DNA from: Eledone cirrhosa
Lineage: Eukaryota > Mollusca > Cephalopoda > Octopoda > Eledonidae
Direction: 5' to 3'
Assembly (NCBI GenBank): GCA_964016885.1
Contig: OZ024744.1
Span: forward strand, 113,658,215-113,722,214
DNA length: 64,000 nucleotides
Each line of letters opens with the position of its first letter. The stretch's first letter is position 1. The position numbers and the translations under genes were made by a program. The notes under the pieces were generated by a model, which saw nothing but the letters and a program-made list of their open reading frames with translations, did no database searches and was not told the origin of the DNA. This document shows, piece by piece, positions 40,025 to 56,500 of the stretch.

Positions 40025-43000
40025 TGTCATCACCATCAACAGTATTAACAATGTCATCACCATCAACAGTAACAACATTGTCATCACCATCAACAGTAAC
40101 ATTATCATCACCATCAACAGTAGTAACATTGTCATCACCATCAACAGTAACAACACTGTCATCACCATCAACATTAGTAACATTGTCATCACCATCAACA
40201 GTAACAACAGTGTCATCACCATCAACAGTAACAACACTGTCATCACCATCAACAGTAACAACATTGTCATCACCATTAACAGTAACAACATTGTCATCAC
40301 CATCAACAGTAGTAACATTATCATCACCATCAACAGTAACAACATTGTCATCACCATCAACAGTACGAACATTGTCATCACCATCAACAGTAACAACATT
40401 GTCAACACCATCAACAGTAACAACATTGTCATCACCATCAACAGTAGTAACATTGTCATCACCATCAACAGTAGTAACATTGTCATCACCATCAACAGTA
40501 ACAACATTGTCATCACCATCAACAGTAACAACATTGTCATCACCATCAACAGTAACAACATTGTCATCACCATCAACAGTAGTAACATCGTCATAACCAT
40601 CAACAGTAGTAACATTGTCATCACCATCAACAGTAACAACATTGTCATCACCATCAACAGTAGTAACATTGTCATCAGCATCAACAGTAGTAACACCGTC
40701 ATCACCATCAACAGTAACAACACTGTCATCACCATCAACCGTAACAACATTGTCATCACCATCAACAGTAACAACACTGTCATCACTATCAACAGCAGTA
40801 ACACTATCATCACCATCAACAGTAGTAACATTGTCATCACCATCAACAGTACTAACATTGTCATCACCATCAACAGTAACAACACTGTCATCACCATCAA
40901 CAGTAACAACATTGTCATCACCATCAACAGTAACAACATTGTCATCACCATCAACGGTAACAACATTGTCATCAACATCAACAGTAGTAACCTTGTCATC
41001 ACCATCAACAGTAGTAACATTGTCATCACCATCAACAGTAATAACATTGTCATCACCATCAACAGTAACAACATTGTCATCACCATCAACAGTAACAACA
41101 TTGTCATCACCATCAACAGTAACAACATTGTCATCACCATCAACAGTAACAACACTGTCATCACCATCAACAATAACAACATTGTCATCACCATCAACAG
41201 TAACAATATTGTCATCACCATCAACAGTAGTAACATTGTCATCACCATCAACAGTAACAAAATTATCAACACCATCAACAGTAGTAACATTGTGTTAACC
41301 ATCAACAGTAACAACATTGTCATCACCATCAACAGTAGTAACATTGTCATCACCATCAACAGTAACAACACTGTCATCACCATCAACAGTAACAACATTG
41401 TCATCACCATCAACAACACTGTCATCACCATCAACAGTAGTAACATTGTCATCACCATCAACAGTAATAACATTGTCATCACCATCAACAGTAGTAACAC
41501 TGTCATCACCATCAACAGTAACAACATTGTCATCACCATCAACAATAGTAACATTGTCATCACCATCAACATTAACAACACTCATCACCATCAACAGTAA
41601 CAACATTGTCATCACCATCAACAGTAGTAACATTGTCATGACCATCAACAGTAATAACATTGTCATCACCATCAACAGTAGTAACATTGTCATCACCATC
41701 AACAGTAACAACACTGTCATCACCATCAACAGTAACAACATTGTCATCACCATCAACAACACTGTCATCACCATCAACAGTAGTAACATTGTCATCACCA
41801 TCAACAGTAATAACATTGTCATCACCATCAACAGTAGTAACACTGTCATCACCATCAACAGTAACAACATTGTCATCACCATCAACAGTAGTAACATTGT
41901 CATCACCATCAACAGTAACAACATTGTCATCACCATCAACAGTAACAACACTGTCATCACCATCAACAGTAACAACACTCATCACATTCAACCGTAACAA
42001 CATTCTCATCACCATCAACCGTAACAACATTCTCATCACCATTAACAGTAACAACATTGTCATCACCATCAACAGTAACAACATTGTCATCACCATCAAC
42101 AGTAACAACACTGTCATCACCATCAACAGTAACAATATTGTCATCACCATCAACAGTAACATTGTCATCACCATCAACAGTACTAACATTGTCATCACCA
42201 TCAACAGTAACAACACTGTCATCACCATCAACAGTAACAACATTGTCATCACCATCAACAGTAACAACACTGTCATCACCATCAACAGTAACAACACTGT
42301 CATCACCATCAACCGTAACAACACTGTCATCACCATCAACAGTAACAACATTGTCATCATCATCAACAGTAACAACATTGTCATCACCATCAACAGTAAC
42401 AACATTGTCATCACCATCAACAGTAACAACATTGTCATCACCATCAACAGTAGTAACATTATCATCACCATCAACAGTAGTAACACTGTCATCACCATCA
42501 ACAGTAACAACATTCTCATCACCATCAACAGTAACAACATTGTCATCACCATCAACAGTAGTAACATTGTCATCACCATCAACAGTATTAACAATGTCAT
42601 CACCATCAACAGTAACAACATTGTCATCACCATCAACAGTAACATTATCATCACCATCAACAGTAGTAACATTGTCATCACCATCAACAGTAACAACACT
42701 GTCATCACCATCAACATTAGTAACATTGTCATCACCATCAACAGTAACAACAGTGTCATCACCATCAACAGTAACAACACTGTCATCACCATCAACAGTA
42801 ACAACATTGTCATCACCATTAACAGTAACAACATTGTCATCACCATCAACAGTAGTAACATTATCATCACCATCAACAGTAACAACATTGTCATCACCAT
42901 CAACAGTACGAACATTGTCATCACCATCAACAGTAACAACATTGTCAACACCATCAACAGTAACAACATTGTCATCACCATCAACAGTAGTAACATTGTC

Positions 43001-45145
43001 ATCACCATCAACAGTAGTAACATTGTCATCACCATCAACAGTAACAACATTGTCATCACCATCAACAGTAACAACATTGTCATCACCATCAACAGTAACA
43101 ACATTGTCATCACCATCAACAGTAGTAACATCGTCATAACCATCAACAGTAGTAACATTGTCATCACCATCAACAGTAACAACATTGTCATCACCATCAA
43201 CAGTAGTAACATTGTCATCAGCATCAACAGTAGTAACACCGTCATCACCATCAACAGTAACAACACTGTCATCACCATCAACCGTAACAACATTGTCATC
43301 ACCATCAACAGTAACAACACTGTCATCACTATCAACAGCAGTAACACTATCATCACCATCAACAGTAGTAACATTGTCATCACCATCAACAGTACTAACA
43401 TTGTCATCACCATCAACAGTAACAACACTGTCATCACCATCAACAGTAACAACATTGTCATCACCATCAACAGTAACAACATTGTCATCACCATCAACGG
43501 TAACAACATTGTCATCAACATCAACAGTAGTAACCTTGTCATCACCATCAACAGTAGTAACATTGTCATCACCATCAACAGTAATAACATTGTCATCACC
43601 ATCAACAGTAACAACATTGTCATCACCATCAACAGTAACAACATTGTCATCACCATCAACAGTAACAACATTGTCATCACCATCAACAGTAACAACACTG
43701 TCATCACCATCAACAATAACAACATTGTCATCACCATCAACAGTAACAATATTGTCATCACCATCAACAGTAGTAACATTGTCATCACCATCAACAGTAA
43801 CAAAATTATCAACACCATCAACAGTAGTAACATTGTGTTAACCATCAACAGTAACAACATTGTCATCACCATCAACAGTAGTAACATTGTCATCACCATC
43901 AACAGTAACAACACTGTCATCACCATCAACAGTAACAACATTGTCATCACCATCAACAACACTGTCATCACCATCAACAGTAGTAACATTGTCATCACCA
44001 TCAACAGTAATAACATTGTCATCACCATCAACAGTAGTAACACTGTCATCACCATCAACAGTAACAACATTGTCATCACCATCAACAATAGTAACATTGT
44101 CATCACCATCAACATTAACAACACTCATCACCATCAACAGTAACAACATTGTCATCACCATCAACAGTAGTAACATTGTCATGACCATCAACAGTAATAA
44201 CATTGTCATCACCATCAACAGTAGTAACATTGTCATCACCATCAACAGTAACAACACTGTCATCACCATCAACAGTAACAACATTGTCATCACCATCAAC
44301 AACACTGTCATCACCATCAACAGTAGTAACATTGTCATCACCATCAACAGTAATAACATTGTCATCACCATCAACAGTAGTAACACTGTCATCACCATCA
44401 ACAGTAACAACATTGTCATCACCATCAACAGTAGTAACATTGTCATCACCATCAACAGTAACAACATTGTCATCACCATCAACAGTAACAACACTGTCAT
44501 CACCATCAACAGTAACAACACTCATCACATTCAACCGTAACAACATTCTCATCACCATCAACCGTAACAACATTCTCATCACCATTAACAGTAACAACAT
44601 TGTCATCACCATCAACAGTAACAACATTGTCATCACCATCAACAGTAACAACACTGTCATCACCATCAACAGTAACAATATTGTCATCACCATCAACAGT
44701 AACATTGTCATCACCATCAACAGTACTAACATTGTCATCACCATCAACAGTAACAACACTGTCATCACCATCAACAGTAACAACATTGTCATCACCATCA
44801 ACAGTAACAACACTGTCATCACCATCAACAGTAACAACACTGTCATCACCATCAACCGTAACAACACTGTCATCACCATCAACAGTAACAACATTGTCAT
44901 CATCATCAACAGTAACAACATTGTCATCACCATCAACAGTAACAACATTGTCATCACCATCAACAGTAACAACATTGTCATCACCATCAACAGTAGTAAC
45001 ATTATCATCACCATCAACAGTAGTAACACTGTCATCACCATCAACAGTAACAACATTCTCATCACCATCAACAGTAACAACATTGTCATCACCATCAACA
45101 GTAGTAACATTGTCATCACCATCAACAGTATTAACAATGTCATCA
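40025..45145. repeat. 2,543-bp higher-order tandem duplication, near-identical copies
   Basis: Positions 40025-42602 match 42568-45145 at a constant offset of 2543. Mismatches bound the match at 40024 and 45146. Landmarks include CATCGTCATAACC (about 40587/43130), GCATCAACAGTAGTAACACC (40678/43221), GTTAACC (41294/43837) and ACATTCAACCGTAAC (41985/44528). No internal difference was noticed. Confidence 0.85.
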
Positions 45146-47520
45146 ACATCAACAGTAACAACATTGTCATCACCATCAACAGTAGTAACATTATCATCAC
45201 CATCAACAGTAGTAACACTGTCATCACCATCAACAGTAACAACACTGTCATCACCATCAGCAGTAGTAACATTGTCATCACCATCAACAGTAACAACACT
45301 GTCATCACCATCAACAGTAGTAACATTGTCATCACCATCAACAGTAACAACACTGTCATCACCATCAACATTAGTAACATTGTCATCACCATCAACAGTA
45401 TCATCACCATCAACAGTAACAACACTGTCATCACCATCAACAGTAACAACACTGTCATCACCATCAACAGTAACAACACTGTCACCACCATCAAAGTAAC
45501 AACATTGTCATCACCATCAACAGTAACAACACTGTCATCACCATCAACAGTAGTAACACTGTCATCAACATAAAAAGTAGTAACATTGTCATCACCATCA
45601 ACAGTAACAACATTGTCATCACCATTAACAGTAACAACATTGTCATCACCATTAACAGTAACAACATTGTCATCACCATCAACAGTAGTAACATTATCAT
45701 CACCATCAACAGTAACAACATTGTCATCACCATCAACAGTACCAACATTGTCATCACCATCAACAGTAACAACATTGTCATCACCATCAACAGTAACAAC
45801 ATTGTCATCACCATCAACAGTAACAACATTGTCATCTCTATCAACAGTAACAACATTGTCATCACCATCAACAGTAACAACATTGTCATCACCATCAACA
45901 GTAACAACATTGTCATCACCATCAACAGTAGTAACATTGTCATCACCATCAACAGTATTAACAATGTCATCACCATCAACAGTAACAACATTGTCATCAC
46001 CATCAACAGTAGTAACATTATCATCACCATCAACAGTAGTAACATTGTCATCACCATCAACAGTAACAATACTGTCATCACCATCAACATTAGTAACATT
46101 GTCATCACCATCAACAGTAACAACAGTGTCAACACCATCAACAGTAACAACACTGTCATCACCATCAACAGTAACAACATTGTCATCACCATTAACAGTA
46201 ACAACATTGTCATCACCATCAACAGTAACAACATTGTCATCACCATCAACAGTAACAACATTGTCATCACCATCAACAGTAACAACATTCTCATCACCAT
46301 CAACAGTAACAACATTGTCATCACCATCAACAGTAGTAACATTGTCATCACCATCAACAGTATTAACAATGTCATCAACATCAACAGTAACAACATTGTC
46401 ATCACCATCAACAGTAGTAACATTATCATCACCATCAACAGTAGTAACACTGTCATCACCATCAACAGTAACAACACTGTCAACACCATCAACAGTAGTA
46501 ACATTGTCATCACCATCAACAGTAACAACACTGTCATCACCATCAACAGTAGTAACATTGTCATCACCATCAACAGTAGTAACATTGTCATCACCATCAA
46601 CAGTAACAACAGTCATCACCATCAACATTAGTAACATTGTCATCACCATCAACAGTAACAACAGTATCATCACCATCAACAGTAACAACACTGTCATCAC
46701 CATCAACAGTAACAACACTGTCATCACCATCAACAGTAACAACACTGTCATCACCATCAACAGTAACAACACTGTCACCACCATCAAAGTAACAACATTG
46801 TCATCACCATCAACAGTAACAACATTGTCATCACCATTAACAGTAACAACATTGTCATCACCATCAACAGTAGTAACATTATCATCACCATCAACAGTAA
46901 CAACATTGTCATCACCATCAACAGTACCAACATTGTCATCACCATCAACAGTAACAACATTGTCATCACCATCAACAGTAACAACATTGTCATCACCATC
47001 AACAGTAGTAACATTGTCATCACCATCAACAGTAGTAACATTGTCATCACCATCAACAGAAACAACATTGTCATCACCATCAACAGTAACAACATTGTCA
47101 TCACCATCAACAGTAACAACATTGTCATCACCATCAACAGTAACAACATTGTCATCACCATCAACAGTAACAACATTGTCATCACCATCAACAGTAACAA
47201 CATTGTCATCACCATCAACAGTAGTAACATTGTCATCACCATCAACAGTATTAACAATGTCATCACCATCAACAGTAACAACATTGTCATCACCATCAAC
47301 AGTAGTAACATTATCATCACCATCAACAGTAGTAACATTGTCATCACCATCAACAGTAACAATACTGTCATCACCATCAACATTAGTAACATTGTCATCA
47401 CCATCAACAGTAACAACAGTGTCATCACCATCAACAGTAACAACACTGTCATCACCATCAACAGTAACAACATTGTCATCACCATTAACAGTAACAACAT
47501 GTCATCACCATCAACAGTAG
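45146..47520. repeat. About 1.29-kb higher-order duplication
   Basis: CACCACCATCAAAGTAAC occurs at 45483 and 46776, 1293 bp apart, with similar following units (ACCATTAACAG, AGTACCAAC, AGTATTAACAATG in the same order). This is the same module as at 37.6-40.0 kb. The copies differ by several whole units, so the boundaries are approximate. Confidence 0.6.
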
Positions 47521-48540
47521 TAACATTATCATCACCATCAACAGTAACAACATTGTCATCACCATCAACAGTACCAACATTGTCATCACCATCAACAGTA
47601 ACAACATTGTCATCACCATCAACAGTAACAACATTGTCATCACCATCAACAGTAGTAACATTGTCATCACCATCAACAGTAGTAACATTGTCATCACCAT
47701 CAACAGTAACAACATTGTCATCACCATCAACAGTAACAACATTGTCATCACCATCAACAGTAACAACATTGTCATCACCATCAACAGTAGTAACATTGTC
47801 ATCACCATCAACAGTAGTAACGTTGTCATCACCATCAACAGTAACAACATTGTCATCACCATCAACAGTAGTAACATTGTCATCAGCATCAACAGTAGTA
47901 ACACCGTCATCACCATCAACAGTAACAACACTGTCATCACCATCAACCGTAACAACATTGTCATCACCATCAACAGTAACAACACTGTCATCACTATCAA
48001 CAGCAGTAACACTATCATCACCATCAACAGTAGTAACATTGTCATCACCATCAACAGTACTAACATTGTCATCACCATCAACAGTAACAACACTGTCATC
48101 ACCATCAACAGTAACAACATTGTCATCACCATCAACAGTAACAACATTGTCATCACCATCAACGGTAACAACATTGTCATCAACATCAACAGTAGTAACC
48201 TTGTCATCACCATCAACAGTAGTAACATTGTCATCACCATCAACAGTAATAACATTGTCATCACCATCAACAGTAACAACATTGTCATCACCATCAACAG
48301 TAACAATATTGTCATCACCATCAACAGTAGTAACATTGTCATCACCATCAACAGTAACAACATTGTCAACACCATCAACAGTAGTAACATTGTGTTAACC
48401 ATCAACAGTAACAACACTGTCATCACCATCAACAGTAGTAACATTGTCATCACCATCAACAGTAGTAACATTGTCATCACCATCAACAGTAACAACACAC
48501 TGTCATCACCATCAACAGTAACAACATTGTCATCACCATC

Positions 48541-51500
48541 AACAACACTGTCATCACCATCAACAGTAGTAACATTGTCATCACCATCAACAGTAGTAAC
48601 ACTGTCATCACCATCAACAGTAACAACATTGTCATCACCATCAACAGTAGTAACATTGTCATCACCATCAACAGTAACAACACTGTCATCACCATCAACA
48701 GTAACAACATTGTCATCACCATCAACAGTAGTAACATTGTCATGAACATCAACAGTAATAACATTGTCATCACCATCAACAGTAGTAACATTGTCATCAC
48801 CATCAACAGTAACAACACTGTCATCACCATCAACAGTAACAACATTGTCATCACCATCAACAACACTGTCATCACCATCAACAGTAGTAACATTGTCATC
48901 ACCATCAACAGTAATAACATTGTCATCACCATCAACAGTAGTAACACTGTCATCACCATCAACAGTAACAACATTGTCATCACCATCAACAGTAACAACA
49001 CTGTCATCACCATCAACAGTAACAACACTCATCACATTCAACCGTAACAACATTCTCATCACCATCAACCGTAACAACATTCTCATCACCATTAACAGTA
49101 ACAACATTGTCATCACCATCAACAGTAACAACATTCTCATCACCATCAACAGTAACAACACTGTCATCACCATCAACAGTAACAATATTGTCATCACCAT
49201 CAACAGTAACATTGTGATCACCATCAACAGTAGTAACATTGTCATCACCATCAACAGTAACAACACTGTCATCACCATCAACAGTAACAACATTGTCATC
49301 ACCATCAACAGTAGTAACATTGTCATCACCATCAACAGTACTAACATTGTCATCACCATCAACAGTAACAACACTGTCATCACCATCAACAGTAACAACA
49401 CTGTCATCACCATCAACCGTAACAACATTGTCATCACCACCAACAACACTGTCATCACCATCAGCAGTAGTAACATTGTCATCACCATCAACAGTAGTAA
49501 CACTGTCATCACCATCAACAATAACAACATTGTCATCACCATCAACAGTAACAACACTGTCATTACCATCAACAGTAACTGTATTGTCATCACCATCAAC
49601 AGTAACATTGTCATCACCATCAACAGTAGTAACATTTTCATCACCATCAACAGTAACAACACTGTCATCACCATCAACAGTAACAACATTTTCATCACCA
49701 TCAACAATAGTAACATTGCCATCACCATCAACAGTAATAACATTGTCATCACCATCACCAGTAGTAACATTGTCATCACCATCAACAGTAACAACACTGT
49801 CATCACCATCAACAGTAACAACATTGTCATCACCATCAACAACACTGTCATCACCATCAACAGTAGTAACATTGTCATCACCATCAACAGTAATGACATT
49901 CTCATCACCATCAACAGTAGTAACACTGTCATCACCATCAACAGTAACAACATTGTCATCACCATCAACAGTAGTAACATTGTCATCACCATCAACAGTA
50001 ACAACACTGTCATCACCATCAACAGTAACAACATTGTCATCACCATCAACAGTAGTAACATTGTCATCACCATCAACAGTAACAACACTGTCATCACCAT
50101 CAACAGTAACAACATTGTCATCACCATCAACAACACTGTCATCACCATCAACAGTAGTAACATTGTCATCACCATCAACAGTAGTAACATTGTCATCACC
50201 ATCAACAGTAACAACACTGTCATCACCATCAACAGTAACAACATTGTCATCACCATCAACAGTAGTAACATTGTCATCACCATCAACAGTAACAACACTG
50301 TCATCACCATCAACAGTAACAACATTGTCATCACCATCAACAACACTGTCATCACCATCAACAGTAGTAACATTGTCATCACCATCAACAGTAATAACAT
50401 TGTCATCACCATCAACAGTAGTAACACTGTCATCACCATCAACAGTAACAACATTGTCATCACCATCAACAGTAGTAACATTGTCATCACCATCAACAGT
50501 AACAACATTGTCATCACCATCAACAGTAACAACACTGTCATCACCATCAACAGTAACAACACTGTCATCATAGTCAACCGTAACAACATTCTCATCACCA
50601 TCAACCGTAACAACATTCTCATCACCATTAACAGTAACAACATTGTCATCACCATCAACAGTAACAACATTGTCATCACCATCAACAGTAACAACACTGT
50701 CATCACCATCAACAGTAACATTGTGATCACCATCAACAGTAGTAACATTGTCATCACCATCAACAGTAACAACACTGTCATCACCATCAACAGTAACAAC
50801 ATTGTCATCACCATCAACAGTAGTAACATTGTCATCACCATCAACAGTACTAACATTGTCATCACCATCAACAGTAACAACACTGTCATCACCATCAACA
50901 GTAACAACATTGTCATCACCATCAACAGTAACAACACTGTCATCACCATCAACAGTAACAACACTGTCATCACCATCAACCGTAACAACATTGTCATCAC
51001 CATCAACAGTAACAACACTGTCATCACCATCAACAGTAACAACATTGTCATCACCATGAACAACACTGTCATCACCATCAACAGTAGTAACATTGTCATC
51101 ACCATCAACAGTAGTAACACTGTCATCACCATCAACAGTAACAACATTGTCATCACCATCAACAGTAGTAACATTGTCATCACCATCAACAGTAACAACA
51201 CTGTCATCACCATCAACAGTAACAACATTGTCATCACCATCAACAGTAGTAACATTGTCATGAACATCAACAGTAATAACATTGTCATCACCATCAACAG
51301 TAGTAACATTGTCATCACCATCAACAGTAACAACACTGTCATCACCATCAACAGTAACAACATTGTCATCACCATCAACAACACTGTCATCACCATCAAC
51401 AGTAGTAACATTGTCATCACCATCAACAGTAATAACATTGTCATCACCATCAACAGTAGTAACACTGTCATCACCATCAACAGTAACAACATTGTCATCA

Positions 51501-53580
51501 CCATCAACAGTAACAACACTGTCATCACCATCAACAGTAACAACACTCATCACATTCAACCGTAACAACATTCTCATCACCATCAACCGTAACAACATTC
51601 TCATCACCATTAACAGTAACAACATTGTCATCACCATCAACAGTAACAACATTCTCATCACCATCAACAGTAACAACACTGTCATCACCATCAACAGTAA
51701 CAATATTGTCATCACCATCAACAGTAACATTGTGATCACCATCAACAGTAGTAACATTGTCATCACCATCAACAGTAACAACACAGTCATCACCATCAAC
51801 AGTAACAACATTGTCATCACCATCAACAGTAGTAACATTGTCATCACCATCAACAGTACTAACATTGTCATCACCATCAACAGTAACAACACTGTCATCA
51901 CCATCAACAGTAACAACACTGTCATCACCATCAACCGTAACAACATTGTCATCACCACCAACAACACTGTCATCACCATCAGCAGTAGTAACATTGTCAT
52001 CACCATCAACAGTAGTAACACTGTCATCACCATCAACAATAACAACATTGTCATCACCATCAACAGTAACAACACTGTCATTGCCATCAACAGTAACTGT
52101 ATTGTCATCACCATCAACAGTAACATTGTCATCACCATCAACAGTAGTAACATTTTCATCACCATCAACAGTAACAACACTGTCATCACCATCAACAGTA
52201 ACAACATTTTCATCACCATCAACAATAGTAACATTGCCATCACCATCAACAGTAATAACATTGTCATCACCATCAACAGTAGTAACATTGTCATCACCAT
52301 CAACAGTAACAACACTGTCATCACCATCAACAGTAACAACATTGTCATCACCATCAACAACACTGTCATCACCATCAACAGTAGTAACATTGTCATCACC
52401 ATCAACACTAATGACATTCTCATCACCATCAACAGTAGTAACACTGTCATCACCATCAACAGTAACAACATTGTCATCACCATCAACAGTAGTAACATTG
52501 TCATCACCATCAACAGTAACAACACTGTCATCACCATCAACAGTAACAACATTGTCATCACCATCAACAGTAGTAACATTGTCATCACCATCAACAGTAA
52601 CAACACTGTCATCACCATCAACAGTAACAACATTGTCATCACCATCAACAACACTGTCATCACCATCAACAGTAGTAACATTGTCATCACCATCAACAGT
52701 AGTAACATTGTCATCACCATCAACAGTAACAACACTGTCATCACCATCAACAGTAACAACATTGTCATCACCATCAACAGTAGTAACATTGTCATCACCA
52801 TCAACAGTAACAACACTGTCATCACCATCAACAGTAACAACATTGTCATCACCATCAACAACACTGTCATCACCATCAACAGTAGTAACATTGTCATCAC
52901 CATCAACAGTAATAACATTGTCATCACCATCAACAGTAGTAACACTGTCATCACCATCAACAGTAACAACATTGTCATCACCATCAACAGTAGTAACATT
53001 GTCATCACCATCAACAGTAACAACATTGTCATCACCATCAACAGTAACAACACTGTCATCACCATCAACAGTAACAACACTGACATCATATTCAACCGTA
53101 ACAACATTCTCATCACCATTAACAGTAACAACATTGTCATCACCATCAACAGTAACAACATTGTCATCACCATCAACAGTAACAACACTGTCATCACCAT
53201 CAACAGTAACATTGTGATCACCATCAACAGTAGTAACATTGTCATCACCATCAACAGTAACAACACTGTCATCACCATCAACAGTAACAACATTGTCATC
53301 ACCATCAACAGTAGTAACATTGTCATCACCATCAACAGTACTAACATTGTCATCACCATCAACAGTAACAACACTGTCATCACCATCAACAGTAACAACA
53401 TTGTCATCACCATCAACAGTAACAACACTGTCATCACCATCAACAGTAACAACACTGTCATCACCATCAACCGTAACAACATTGTCATCACCATCAACAG
53501 TAACAACATTGTCATCACCATCAACAGTAACAACATTCTCATCACCATCAACAGTAACAACATTGTCATCACCATCAACA
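48541..53580. repeat. 2,518-bp higher-order tandem duplication, slightly diverged
   Basis: Positions 48541 onward match 51059 onward at an offset of 2518 until about 50,580, after which the offset is 2491 because one 27-bp unit is missing from the second copy near 53,100. Several point differences are visible: ACACTGTC versus ACACAGTC (49265/51783), ATTACC versus TTGCC (49563/52081), and ACCAGTAG versus AACAGTAG near 49759/52277. The pair is therefore older than the 6,499- and 2,543-bp pairs. Confidence 0.8.
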
Positions 53581-56500
53581 GTAGTAACATTGTCATCACC
53601 ATCAACAGTATTAACAATGTCATCACCATCAACAGTGACAACATTGTCATCACCATCAACAGTAGTAACATTATCATCACCATCAACAGTAGTAACACTG
53701 TCATCACCATCAACAGTAACAACACTGTCATCACCATCAACAGTAGTAACATTGTCATCACCATCAACAGTAACAACACTGTCATCACCATCAACAGTAG
53801 TAACATTGTCATCACCATCAACAGTAACAACACTGTCATCACCATCAACAGTAGTAACATTGTCATCACCATCAACAGTAACAACACTGTCATCACCATC
53901 AACAGTAGTAACATTGTCATCACCATCAACAGTAGTAACATTGTCATCACCATCAACAGTAGTAACATTGTCATCACCATCAACAGTAACAACACTGTCA
54001 TCACCATCAACCGTAAAACATTGTCATCACCATCAACAGTAACAACATTGTCATCACCATCAACAGTAACAACATTGTCATCACCATCAACAGTAACAAC
54101 ATTCTCATCACCATCAACAGTAACAACACTGTCATCACCATCAACAGTAGTAACATTGTCATCACCATCAACAGTACCAACATTGTCATCACCATCAACA
54201 GTAACAACACTGTCATCACCACCGACAATAGTAACACTGTCATCACCATCAACAGTAACAACATTGTCATCACCATCAACAGTACTAACATTGTCATCAC
54301 CATCAACAGTAGTAACACTGCCATCACCATTAACAACATTGTCATCACCATCAACAACATTGTCATCACCATCAACAGTAACAACATTGTCATCACCATC
54401 AACAGTAGTAACAATGTCATCACCATCAACAGTAACAACATTGTCATCACTATCAACAGTAGTAACATTGTCATCACCATCAACAGTAACAACACTGTCA
54501 TCACCATCAACAGTAACAACACTGTCATCACCATCAACAGTAACAACACTGTCATCACCATCAACAGTAGTACCATTGTCATCACCATCAACAGTAGTAA
54601 CATTGTCATCACCATCAACAGTAGCAACATTGTCATCACCATCAACAGTAACAACACTGTTATCACCATCAACAGTAACAACATTGTCATCACCATCAAC
54701 AGTAGTAACAATGTCATCACCATCAACAGTAGTAACATTGTCATCACCATCAACAGTAATAACATTGTCATCACCATCAACACTAACAACACTGTAATCA
54801 CCATCAACAGTAACAACATTGTCATCACCATCAACAACATTGTCATCACCATCAACAGTCACAACATTGTCATCACCATCAACAGTAACAACATTGTCAT
54901 CACCATCAACAGTAACAACACTGTCACCACCATCAAAGTAACATTGTCATCACCATCAACAGTAACAACACTGTCATCACCATCAACAGTAGTAACACTG
55001 TCATCAACATAAAAAGTAGTAACATTGTCATCACCATCAACAGTAACAACATTGTCATCACCATCAACAGTAACAACATTGTCATCACCATTAACAGTAA
55101 CAACATTGTCATCACCATCAACAGTACCAACATTGTCATCACCATCAACAGTAACAACATTGTCATCACCATCAACAGTAACAACATTGTCATCACAATC
55201 GACAGTAGTAACATTGTCATCACCATCAACAGTAGTAACATTGTCATCACCATCAACAGTAACAACATTGTCATCACCATCAACAGTAACAACATTGTCA
55301 TCACCATCAACAGTAACAACATTGTCATCACCATCAACAGTAACAACATTGTCATCACCATCAACAGTAACAACATTGTCATCACCATCAACAGTAACAA
55401 CATTGTCATCACCATCAACAGTAGTAACATTGTCATCACCATCAACAGTATTAACAATGTCATCACCATCAACAGTAACAACATTGTCATCACCATCAAC
55501 AGTAGTAACATTATCATCACCATCAACAGTAGTAACATTGTCATCACCATCAACAGTAACAACACTGTCATCACCATCAACATTAGTAACATTGTCATCA
55601 CCATCAACAGTAGTAACAACAGTGTCATCACCATCAACAGTAACAACAGTGTCATCACCATCAACAGTAACAACATTGTCATCACCATTAACAGTAACAA
55701 CATTGTCATCACCATCAACAGTAGTAACATTATCATCACCATCAACAGTAACAACATTGTCATCACCATCAACAGTACGAACATTGTCATCACCATCAAC
55801 AGTAACAACATTGTCAACACCATCAACAGTAACAACATTGTCATCACCATCAACAGTAGTAACATTGTCATCACCATCAACAGTAGTAACATTGTCATCA
55901 CCATCAACAGTAACAACATTGTCATCACCTTCAACAGTAACAACATTGTCATCACCATCAACAGTAACAACATTGTCATCACCATCAACAGTAGTAACAT
56001 TGTCATAACCATCAACAGTAGTAACATTGTCATCACCATCAACAGTAACAACATTGTCATCACCATCAACAGTAGTAACATTGTCATCAGCATCAACAGT
56101 AGTAACACCGTCATCACCATCAACAGTAACAACACTGTCATCACCATCAACCGTAACAACATTGTCATCACCATCAACAGTAACAACACTGTCATCACTA
56201 TCAACAGCAGTAACACTATCATCACCATCAACAGTAGTAACATTGTCATCATCATCAACAGTACTAACATTGTCATCACCATCAACAGTAACAACACTGT
56301 CATCACCATCAACAGTAACAACATTGTCATCACCATCAACAGTAACAACATTGTCATCACCATCAACGGTAACAACATTGTCATCAACATCAACAGTAGT
56401 AACCTTGTCATCACCATCAACAGTAGTAACATTGTCATCACCATCAACAGTAATAACAGTCATCACCATCAACAGTAACAACATTGTCATCACCATCAAC

